The notes under the pieces were generated by a model. It saw only the letters and a program-made list of their open reading frames with translations. It was not told the DNA's origin and made no database searches. The position numbers and the translations under genes are program-made. DNA of 64,000 nt from Neorhizobium petrolearium (GTDB lineage: Bacteria > Pseudomonadota > Alphaproteobacteria > Rhizobiales > Rhizobiaceae). The number at the start of each line of letters is the position of its first letter. The stretch's first letter is position 1. Below are positions 8,851-16,646 of the stretch, in pieces. The stretch lies in the NCBI RefSeq assembly GCF_017873175.1, contig NZ_JAGGJW010000021.1, positions 1-64,000 on the forward strand. The letters are read 5' to 3'.

Positions 8851-9957
8851 TCACGCTGAGGCAGCGATTGTCACGCCGGTCGCCCGCGCAACGAATGTGC
8901 GGAAGCGATCGACGAAAACGTCACGGCGAAACTCGGCCGCGCGTGAAACGGCATCGGCCGGATTGAAATCCTGGCGCTCCAGCCGCTCCACGGCATCGAT
9001 GAGCGCTTCCGTCGTCTGCACGTGGAAGAAGACGCCCGTCTTGTTGTTCACCACGGTTTCGGTTGCACCGCCGCGACCGAAGGCGATGACCGGGCGGCCA
9101 CTTGCCATGGCTTCCACCGGAACGATCCCGAAATCCTCCTCGCCGGGAAAGATCAGCCCTTTGCAGCGCGCATAACAATGCTTCAGGACATGGAATGGTT
9201 GTGCGCCCTGGATAGAGACGGTTGGCCCTGCAATCCGCTTCAATCGATCCAGCATCTCGCCGCCCCCGATGACCACGAGTTTCGCCTTCATGCGGTTGAA
9301 GGCTTCGACGGCGAGTTCCGGCCGCTTGTAGCTGACCAGTTCGCCGACCATGAGATAATAGTCTTCGACCTCCGACATCGGGACGGGCCGGAAGGCGGTC
9401 GTGTCGACAGGGGGATAGATGATCGAAGCGTCGCGACGGTAATAACTTCTGATCCGTTGTGCCACGGTGGCGGAGTTGGCAACGAAGTCATCAACGCGGT
9501 TTGCCGTCGCAACATCCCACGTCCGCAAATAGTGGGCCATCGGCGGCATCATCAAACGCGTCATCGGTCCGGAGCTGTCGTAATACCTATTGTACATGTT
9601 CCAGACATAACGCATCGGAGAGTGACAGTAGCAAAGATGCAATGCTGGAGACGCAGGAATGATGCCTTTGGCGGGCCCGGATTCGCTGCTTATGACGAGG
9701 TCATAGGCTCCCAGATCGATCTGTTCCAGCGCCATCGGCATGAGCGGCAGGTAGCGCTTATACATTTTCCTGGCATAAGGCAGCCTTCCGATGAAGGTTG
9801 TCTCAATGCGATGCTTCTTGATCTTGTCGGATATCGCCCCCGGGTCATAAACGTGCGTGTAGATATCGGCGGTCGGGAAGATATCGCACAGAGCCTCAAG
9901 GACTTTTTCGCCGCCGCGCATCCCCACAAGCCAATAATGTATGATCGCTACCCGCAC
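8851..9957 (-). CDS. Family 4 glycosyltransferase
   Basis: This retaining GT-B glycosyltransferase has about 368 residues. The N-terminal domain holds a glycine-rich acceptor loop (GMRGGEKVLE). The C-terminal domain starts near YLMVGELVSYKRPELAVEAF and contains the E-x7-E motif in EEDFGIVPVEAMASGRPVIA. I prefer the GTG start at 9957, which has GGAG 6 nt upstream; the longer frame begins with an unsupported TTG at 10002. It is related to the WcaC/mannosyltransferase type of GT4, so mannosyl transfer is plausible with ManC nearby, but the sugar is not proven. It heads the transcript containing the ExoF-like gene and lies divergent to the ExoY-like gene. Confidence 0.88.
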   Translation of the reverse strand: MRVAIIHYWLVGMRGGEKVLEALCDIFPTADIYTHVYDPGAISDKIKKHRIETTFIGRLPYARKMYKRYLPLMPMALEQIDLGAYDLVISSESGPAKGIIPASPALHLCYCHSPMRYVWNMYNRYYDSSGPMTRLMMPPMAHYLRTWDVATANRVDDFVANSATVAQRIRSYYRRDASIIYPPVDTTAFRPVPMSEVEDYYLMVGELVSYKRPELAVEAFNRMKAKLVVIGGGEMLDRLKRIAGPTVSIQGAQPFHVLKHCYARCKGLIFPGEEDFGIVPVEAMASGRPVIAFGRGGATETVVNNKTGVFFHVQTTEALIDAVERLERQDFNPADAVSRAAEFRRDVFVDRFRTFVARATGVTIAASA

Positions 9958-10111
9958 GCCAAACTCCACGAAAAACACTGGTCTTGTTACTTTGGCGTAC
10001 AATGCGGGTTCATGTCTTTTCAGCCTTTCTTATTGAAAAACCGAAAGAATTGACGCGGATTCTATTGCCAACTCAGTTAGGTCAAGAATCCAGAACTCAG
10101 TTTGATTTCCC

Positions 10112-10138
10112 GCGCTGCACTCATGCATAGTGCAGCGC
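10112..10138. promoter_or_regulatory. 27-bp perfect palindrome in the divergent exo promoter region
   Basis: Two perfect 10-bp arms (GCGCTGCACT and its complement) flank a 7-bp spacer, CATGCAT, that itself contains the palindrome ATGCAT. The site sits 135 bp upstream of the initiating sugar transferase ATG and 155 bp upstream of the GT4 start on the other strand. No T-run follows on either strand, so a dimeric-regulator operator is likelier than a terminator. The region around it is AT-rich. Confidence 0.5.
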
Positions 10139-10246
10139 AATAATTTCATTGTCAAACCATTAAACACTTGTTAACGTAATTATGAGCCGAAGGAATATGG
10201 CGCTCTTCACATACCTATGATCTCGCTTATACAGGGGAGTACGCAG

Positions 10247-10972
10247 ATGGTGGGACTTGATCTCGGACGTAATCTCGGAAGATATCATAAGGACCGCCGG
10301 TTTTCTCGGGACGCCTCTTCTCATGCTTCCGAAATACGCCAAATAAGCGCCTCCATCGTCGCTTCAACCTGCATGAAATACTTGATGGATGTAACAATTG
10401 CGCTCATCGGCCTGCTTGTACTTTCGCCGATGATCATCATGCTGATGGGGAGCCTCTTGATCCTGCAAGGACGCCCGATCTTCATCGCCCATCGTCGTAT
10501 CGGCAAGAACGGTGTGATGTTTCCGTGTCTGAAGTTTCGCACGATGGTGAGAAATGCCGACGAGGTTCTTTCACGTCACCTAAACGCCAATCCGTCGTTT
10601 CGGGAGGAATGGAACGCGACGCGTAAGCTGCGCGATGATCCGCGTATCACTCCATTTGGCGCGCTGCTCCGCAAGAGCAGCATCGACGAGCTGCCGCAGC
10701 TGATCAACATCATCCGCGGGGAGATGAGCCTTGTCGGCCCACGCCCGATCGTGGCTGGTGAAGCCGAACTCTATGGGATCCACTATTCGGACTATATCCG
10801 GGTTCGCCCGGGGCTGACCGGTCTGTGGCAGGTCAGCGGACGCAGCGACATGAGTTACAGCGAACGCGTGCAGCTCGATGCCCGTTACGTGGCTGAGCAG
10901 AGTCTTGTCGGCGACATTGCGATCATGTTGAAGACGATCCCGGCCGTCCTGTCTTCGCGCGGCAGCTATTGA
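10247..10972 (+). CDS. Undecaprenyl-phosphate sugar phosphotransferase, ExoY-like
   Basis: This 241-residue member of the bacterial sugar transferase family starts repeat-unit assembly by moving a sugar-1-phosphate onto undecaprenyl phosphate at the inner membrane. A single membrane hairpin lies at about residues 42-65. The catalytic domain then shows KFRTM, SSIDELPQLINI, GEMSLVGPRP and RPGLTGLWQVSGRS, all diagnostic blocks. The length matches ExoY and lacks the N-terminal five-helix domain of WbaP/WcaJ. The ATG at 10247 is chosen over 10217 because GGGGAG stands 7 nt before it. The small SyrA/ExoX-like protein at 1203 may act on this step. Glucose and galactose cannot be distinguished here. 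Confidence 0.92.
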   Translation: MVGLDLGRNLGRYHKDRRFSRDASSHASEIRQISASIVASTCMKYLMDVTIALIGLLVLSPMIIMLMGSLLILQGRPIFIAHRRIGKNGVMFPCLKFRTMVRNADEVLSRHLNANPSFREEWNATRKLRDDPRITPFGALLRKSSIDELPQLINIIRGEMSLVGPRPIVAGEAELYGIHYSDYIRVRPGLTGLWQVSGRSDMSYSERVQLDARYVAEQSLVGDIAIMLKTIPAVLSSRGSY

Positions 10973-11187
10973 CCGTTCCCCGCGCATTGGCGCGTCGTCC
11001 TTCGTGCAATGGCCTCAGACGGCGCGTGGCGACACGAGATGCTTGAGTCACACAAGTCTCCCTCAAAGCGCTGTCGGCGCTTCATGGCAAAACTTCAGCG
11101 GAAATAGACAGTGCAAAAGACGTTCGGGCTTCATTCCTCAATTCAGCGATACGCAACGCCCGACATCTGCCGGCCCGGAGGTGTTTC

Positions 11188-13212
11188 ATGAATGTCCCGG
11201 CCTTTGCAATCAATGGCCGATATCTGACGCAGGATATGACCGGGGTCCAGCGCTATGCCACCAATGTCGTCGCGGCCATTGATCGGCTTTTGATCGCAAA
11301 GTCCTCCGTGCTGTTCGCACCGGCTCGCGCCGCGGATGCGCGGTTGAGCCAGCTGCGAGTTGAAAAAAGCGGGCGTCTGACCAGCCATCTCTGGGAGCAG
11401 ATCGAGTTGCCCTATCTCAGCCGCGATCACCGGCTTCTCAACCTGTGCAACACCGCGCCTGCGGCCAAATCAGACCAGATCGTATGCATCCACGACGCAA
11501 ACGTCTTTGCAGCGCCGCAAAGCTACAACCGGAGTTTTCGGCTTCTTTATCAGCACCTGCAACCTGCCCTCGTTCGCCGCTCGACCCGCATCACGACCGT
11601 TTCACACGCGGCCGCGCGTCAACTGGCCAGGCATTTGCCCGTTGCTTTGCACGACATAGCCGTACTGCCCAATGGCCACGAGCATGCTTTGCACTGGGAC
11701 CCTTCCCAAGCAACCATAGCCCCGATCCTGTCTGCGCCCGGCGGTAGACAACGTCCCTATGTCCTCGCGCTCGGGTCTCGCGCGATCCACAAGAACCTGT
11801 CATTGTTGATCGACATCGCCCCTCATCTGGATGAGGCCGGCCTCGACCTCGTGATTGCCGGCGGGGGCGACAGCATCTTCACATCACACAGTCTGCTGGA
11901 CCGGCCAAATGTCCGAATGGCCGGCCGGATTTCGGATGACGACCTCGCCTATCTTCTCGACCACGCGCTATGTCTCGCCTTCCCGTCCCTGACGGAAGGA
12001 TTTGGACTTCCGATCGTCGAGGCAATGGCCAGGAAATGTCCTGTGGTGGCGTCCAACTGCGCCAGCATGCCGGAAGTCTGCGGCAAGGCAGCTCTCCTCG
12101 CATCGCCTTTCGAGCCAAAGGAATGGGTGGATCTGATTTGCGGTTTAAAAGGGTCGCAACAGCTTCGGCAAGATCTCATCGGGCAAGGGCTTGAACAGGT
12201 CCAGCAATTTTCCTGGGAGCAGACCGCGGCCCGATATCTTGAACTGCTGGTCGACCCAAAGGCGGACGTCCCAAGCCATCGTGCGGCTGGTGTCGGCCGG
12301 CCCCGCATCGCCGTCGTCTTCGCAACGCGTGGACGCCCGCAGATCGTTGCCGCCACCGTTCGTTACTTTCTGGCGACCCAGACACTGAGGCCCGACAGCC
12401 TCATCGTTTCTTGCGTTGACATGGCCGATGCCGGCGATCTTGTCGACCATCCCGACGTCACGGTCATCACCGGACCTGCCGGGCTGGCTGCGCAACGCAA
12501 TACCGCTCTTGGCCATGTTGCTGCCGGCACGGAGATCGTTGCGTTTTTCGACGATGATTTTGTCGCAGGCCGTCAATGGCTTGCATCGGCACTACAGATC
12601 TTTCGCGACGAAAGCCAGGTCGTCGGCTTCACGGGCCGGGTCCTTGCCGATGGCATCAAGGGGCCTGGCATCGCCTTTGCGGACGCCGTGCGGCTGGTCG
12701 AGAGCGGCCGGCCTCAACAGGTCTGGGCTGAGCCTTTCAGCCCCTATGGTTGTAACATGGCCTTTCGATTTGCGGCTATCGGCGACACGAAGTTCGATGA
12801 GCGCCTTGTTCTTTATGGTTGGCTGGAAGATCGCGATTTCGCCGCGGCACTTGCCAAGCGTGGTGGGCGATTGGTGAAATCCGCCATGGCCTACGGTGTG
12901 CATATGGGCGTCAAAGCCGGCAGGGTAAGCGGTCGCCGGCTCGGGTATTCGCAGGTCATCAATCCGCTTTACATGATGGGCAAAGGTACGATGTCCCTTC
13001 CCAAGGTCGTGGACCACATTTTCCGCAACACCGCCAGCAATTTCGGACGTGCCGCCTGGCCCGAACCGTTCATCGATCGGATGGGAAGGGCCAAGGGCAA
13101 CCTGCTTGCAATCGCCGACGCCCTGAAGGGCCGGCTGGAACCGGAGCGTGCCGCTGCAATTGCCCCGCAGCGAATTGCCGACAAGACCACCAATGCGAGG
13201 GAGCCAGCATGA
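11188..13212 (+). CDS. Bifunctional glycosyltransferase: GT4 domain fused to GT2 domain
   Basis: The 674-residue protein contains two glycosyltransferase modules. Residues 1 to about 355 are GT-B family 4, with TGVQRYATN near the N-terminus and FPSLTEGFGLPIVEAMA, with the E-x7-E motif, near residue 265. Residues about 370-620 are GT-A family 2, beginning PRIAVVFATRGRP. FFDDDF near residue 453 supplies the metal-binding Asp residues, and YGWLEDRDFA the ED motif. No membrane segment is evident. It probably adds two consecutive sugars of the repeat unit. The stop overlaps the co-polymerase start (ATGA), so the two are translationally coupled. The preceding 215 bp hold no gene that I can support. 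Confidence 0.88.
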   Translation: MNVPAFAINGRYLTQDMTGVQRYATNVVAAIDRLLIAKSSVLFAPARAADARLSQLRVEKSGRLTSHLWEQIELPYLSRDHRLLNLCNTAPAAKSDQIVCIHDANVFAAPQSYNRSFRLLYQHLQPALVRRSTRITTVSHAAARQLARHLPVALHDIAVLPNGHEHALHWDPSQATIAPILSAPGGRQRPYVLALGSRAIHKNLSLLIDIAPHLDEAGLDLVIAGGGDSIFTSHSLLDRPNVRMAGRISDDDLAYLLDHALCLAFPSLTEGFGLPIVEAMARKCPVVASNCASMPEVCGKAALLASPFEPKEWVDLICGLKGSQQLRQDLIGQGLEQVQQFSWEQTAARYLELLVDPKADVPSHRAAGVGRPRIAVVFATRGRPQIVAATVRYFLATQTLRPDSLIVSCVDMADAGDLVDHPDVTVITGPAGLAAQRNTALGHVAAGTEIVAFFDDDFVAGRQWLASALQIFRDESQVVGFTGRVLADGIKGPGIAFADAVRLVESGRPQQVWAEPFSPYGCNMAFRFAAIGDTKFDERLVLYGWLEDRDFAAALAKRGGRLVKSAMAYGVHMGVKAGRVSGRRLGYSQVINPLYMMGKGTMSLPKVVDHIFRNTASNFGRAAWPEPFIDRMGRAKGNLLAIADALKGRLEPERAAAIAPQRIADKTTNAREPA

Positions 13213-14867
13213 TGTTCAATAGACCCCGCCCGCTTGACATGACGTCGCGGGTCTGGCGGATGAATGAGATGCGGTCAGACGATAGCGGCGACGGTCCGAT
13301 CGCCTTGCTGCGTGCCCTGATCGCTCTGGCGGCTCGTTACAAAATCAGTCTGCTTACCTGCCTTTTCGCCGGATTGACGCTGGCTGGCCTTTATGCCTAT
13401 TCGCTTCCGCCGACCTACAAGGCAACGGCAATACTGTTGCTTGAACCGCGCCGATCTGCAGCCTCTGCAGGGGCCTCCGGTACCGAGCAGAGCCTTGATC
13501 TCAATCGTGCAGACAGCGAACTCCAAACGATCAAGTCGGAGCGTTTGCTGTCGGGAGTCTTTGACAGCCTCAAACTTCAACGCAGCCCGGAGCTCGGGCC
13601 TCAACAACCTGGTTTGCCTGACAAGATCCTGGGATATGTCCGCTCCTGGTTGGAGACGGCCGAAGGCGGAAGGACCGCCCCCCCGCCGACCGGTTCGTCC
13701 AGCGTCGACAGCACGCTTGTCACCAATGCAGACATCGCGGCATTCTTGAACTTCACAAAGCGGATCAGCGCTCGGCGGGTCGGCCAATCTTTTGTGATCG
13801 AGATCGAATATGCCTCGTCCGATCCCACGCTTCCCGCACGCGTCGCCAACGCAACCGTGTCCGGCTACATGTTCCAGGTCATTGCATTCAAGGAACAGAT
13901 CGCCCGGGCCGGCACCGACGCGCTGCAGGGCCGCCTTGATAGCCTCGCGCGTCAGGTAGACGCTGCTCGCGAGGCAATGCAGTCTGGAACGCTACCATCT
14001 ATTCCAACTCCAGATGCCGACGCGCGTGTCATCGGCGCCGCGCTCCCCCCGCTCGGACCGTCGGCGCCGCGCAAGTCGCTGATCATTGCGCTCGGGGGTG
14101 TTCTCGGCCTCTTGGGTGGCTTCGGGTTTGTGGCCATCAAGCTCGCACTCGATAGAAGGGTTCGAGATGGCAAAGAACTATCGCGTGAGCTGGACCTTCT
14201 GTGCCTTGGATCAATCCCTTACGTCGCCGGCGCCGACGGCGTGCCATGGCGCATCACCAATTTGCAACAGGAACGGTTTGTAGCCGCTATTCACGATCTT
14301 CGCACATCCCTCGAAATCGCCTGTACGAGCCTGCGCAATGAAAACAGCATCGTCGTCGCGATCGTAGCCTGGACCGCCGACGCCGGTGTATCCACGATCT
14401 GTAGAGGTCTTGCCGAACTCATCAGCCGAAGTGACCGGCACGTGACATTGTTCAAAGCTGATGATGACGGTAGCGGTCCGGCAGACAATCGCATGTCGCC
14501 GACCGGATCCCTGGCTGGCGCGACCTTTGCCAAGCTCATGCCAGACCAGCTTGCCTTCGACGAAGTCGGCGGTGTGGCGGTCCTGCCGATCCATTCCGCG
14601 GATGTGAACGCCAACCTGTTTGCCGATTTCAGAAATCCGCGTGTGCGCCAGATTATCGACGCCGCCCGTTCCAAGGGAGACGTCCTTCTTGACTTGCCGG
14701 CACTTTGCCATTCTACGGATGCGTTAGCCTTGGCAGCTTATGCGGATGCCGTCCTGGTCGTGGCACGTGCGGGCCAGACCACGATCGAGGAAGTCTCAGA
14801 ATCAGTGCAGATGCTTCGCCGTGCGGGCGCAAATGTCGTCGGGACTGTGATCAACCGCGCGCGATAA
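13209..14867 (+). CDS. Wzz/Wzc-like polysaccharide co-polymerase with degenerate kinase domain
   Basis: This 552-residue inner-membrane protein has TM1 at about residues 46-64, followed by YKATAILLLEPR of the Wzz domain. A periplasmic region leads to TM2 at about 289-308 (KSLIIALGGVLGLLGG). A cytoplasmic ATPase-like domain then runs to the end. The Walker A position near residue 390 reads WTADAGVSTIC, so the GK[ST] lysine is replaced by valine. The Walker A-prime Asp pair is altered to LFKADDD. The protein ends right after VVGTVINRAR with no tyrosine-rich tail. It therefore looks like an ExoP/GumC-type co-polymerase that controls chain length or export but has lost BY-kinase activity. The ATGA overlap with the GT fusion fixes the start. 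Confidence 0.87.
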   Translation: MMFNRPRPLDMTSRVWRMNEMRSDDSGDGPIALLRALIALAARYKISLLTCLFAGLTLAGLYAYSLPPTYKATAILLLEPRRSAASAGASGTEQSLDLNRADSELQTIKSERLLSGVFDSLKLQRSPELGPQQPGLPDKILGYVRSWLETAEGGRTAPPPTGSSSVDSTLVTNADIAAFLNFTKRISARRVGQSFVIEIEYASSDPTLPARVANATVSGYMFQVIAFKEQIARAGTDALQGRLDSLARQVDAAREAMQSGTLPSIPTPDADARVIGAALPPLGPSAPRKSLIIALGGVLGLLGGFGFVAIKLALDRRVRDGKELSRELDLLCLGSIPYVAGADGVPWRITNLQQERFVAAIHDLRTSLEIACTSLRNENSIVVAIVAWTADAGVSTICRGLAELISRSDRHVTLFKADDDGSGPADNRMSPTGSLAGATFAKLMPDQLAFDEVGGVAVLPIHSADVNANLFADFRNPRVRQIIDAARSKGDVLLDLPALCHSTDALALAAYADAVLVVARAGQTTIEEVSESVQMLRRAGANVVGTVINRAR

Positions 14868-15041
14868 TCGCCCACCGCCCCCTACCCTGTCCTATTCCGC
14901 TTCGTTCGGCATCGATCTGCGAAACGACGTGGCTTTCGGATTGAAGCGCCGACGAAACGCGCGGCCGCCGGATCGTTGCGACACAAGGCATCAGCCGGAC
15001 TTTCCGATCTTAACCGACCTCGGCAGTCTTCACCTGACCAT

Positions 15042-16478
15042 TCAACGGTCGATCAGTTCGAGGCGGCCACGGCCGACCATCAGGCGCAAGCCGAGCACAA
15101 GCAGGACCGCGCCGTAGCTCGCACCACCTGCCGCCACGACAAAGGCAAGTTCTACCACGTCGGGATAGTCATACGCGGCAATCGCATCACGCAACAGCAA
15201 GACCACTATCGCCATCGTGACCACCGCGGCTGCGATTTTCCATAGGTTTTTCAATTGAGCGAGGAAACCGAGACCAAGCAGGAGGCGGACCTCGTTCAGG
15301 TAAAAGACAAACATGAGGCAGGACAGGACGATCCTGGCGAGACTTACTCCCATCACTGACCCCAGATAAAGACCAAGGGGAATGAGAATGATCCGGAAAC
15401 CGAGATCGATGGCATTGAGGCGGAAAATGAGATGCGGCCGGTCCAGCGCCAGACTGACTGAATAAAGTGTCTGGAAATAGGGAATCGGGAGGACGGCGAG
15501 CGCGAGCAGACTGAGGATGGGCGCGGCTTCCTGCCATTTTGGGCCTAGCAGGAGATCGGTGGCCAGGTCGGCTGTCAGCGAGATCCCCACAGCGGCCGGC
15601 GCCGAGACGAGCATGACGAACCGGACCGCTTTGAGGAAGGCCTGTCGCACGCGCGCCTGGTCTTCGTTGATCTGGGAGAACGCCGCCAATACCGATTGCA
15701 TCGCAGGGCCGATGAGGCTTTGCGTGGGCATGACCGCGACGTCGCTTGCAATGGCATATCGACCAAAAGTCGTGCGATCGGCAAAGCCACCGACAAGGAA
15801 CCGGTCGAACTGCCAGTTGAGCGCCGAGATGAGTTGGGCCGAGCTGAACCAGCCGATAAAGCCGGCAAAATCAGGCAGTTTGGCAAAAGAAAGAGCCGGC
15901 CTGTAGGGCGCCAGAATATAGGAGACGACCGTCGAGACCACTGACGTGGTGACGAGATTTGCAACGATCGCCCAATAGGCCCCTCCTGCCAGTACCACGA
16001 CAACAACGACGGCGCTGGCGCAGAGCTTGCCTGACAGTTCCAGTATGAAAGTCTGCCGGAACCCGAGCTCTCGGTTAAACTTTACCATGGCGGGGCTCAC
16101 CAGCCCCCGGCCAATAGGGCCGAGCGCAAGCACAGCAACGAGGTCAGCGAGCAAGGGCTCATGGTTGATCAGCGAAAAGGGCCAGGCGGCTATGAGAACC
16201 ATGACACCGATGAGGATGCCTCTAAGCAGACCGATCGTGAATCCGGTGTCCAGATGGCTCTTTTCGACGGTTGGCAGGCGCACCAATGCCTGCGTCACCG
16301 GAACCTCCAGCACGGTGTCGACAACGGCAACGAGCGATATTGCCAAAGCGGCGAGCCCGAAATCTGCCGGAGTAAGCATGCGGGCAAGGACCAGAAGGGT
16401 GAAGAAATCGATGACGCGTCCCGCAAAACGCGAGGAAACGAGCCAACCTGCTCCTTTGATTGCCTTTACCGTCAGCAT
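15042..16478 (-). CDS. Polysaccharide flippase, Wzx/WzxC-like (MOP superfamily)
   Basis: This 478-residue polytopic membrane protein has about 12 to 14 hydrophobic segments. The N-terminal KGAGWLVSSRFAGRVIDFFTLLVLARMLTPADFGLAALA pattern (split here over two helices) and the FDRFLVGGFA block are typical of the WzxC-like branch of MOP exporters. It would flip undecaprenyl-linked repeat units to the periplasm for the Wzy-like polymerase. CGGAG lies 6 nt before the ATG at 16478. The gene follows the HAD gene on the same strand after 168 bp. It is convergent with the co-polymerase gene, separated by 174 bp that show no gene. Confidence 0.9.
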   Translation of the reverse strand: MLTVKAIKGAGWLVSSRFAGRVIDFFTLLVLARMLTPADFGLAALAISLVAVVDTVLEVPVTQALVRLPTVEKSHLDTGFTIGLLRGILIGVMVLIAAWPFSLINHEPLLADLVAVLALGPIGRGLVSPAMVKFNRELGFRQTFILELSGKLCASAVVVVVVLAGGAYWAIVANLVTTSVVSTVVSYILAPYRPALSFAKLPDFAGFIGWFSSAQLISALNWQFDRFLVGGFADRTTFGRYAIASDVAVMPTQSLIGPAMQSVLAAFSQINEDQARVRQAFLKAVRFVMLVSAPAAVGISLTADLATDLLLGPKWQEAAPILSLLALAVLPIPYFQTLYSVSLALDRPHLIFRLNAIDLGFRIILIPLGLYLGSVMGVSLARIVLSCLMFVFYLNEVRLLLGLGFLAQLKNLWKIAAAVVTMAIVVLLLRDAIAAYDYPDVVELAFVVAAGGASYGAVLLVLGLRLMVGRGRLELIDR

Positions 16479-16646
16479 CTATCACTCCGAGATAACATTG
16501 CGGCCTTCAGACCGGGGCGACGGCTGCTTGCCGGTCGCAGCGTGGGCATCACCACGTTGCGCCGATCGCTCCAAAATCCTCCCTTGAATGAATCCTGCCC
16601 CCGCGTGTATCCGTTGCCGGCTTTCAAAAGACGCTCCTCGACGCCT

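Noticed and set aside
12819..13208. N-terminal extension of the co-polymerase frame
   Set aside because: The extra 130 codons lie inside the GT4-GT2 gene in another frame; the ATGA overlap at 13209 and the Wzz-like start give the true beginning.
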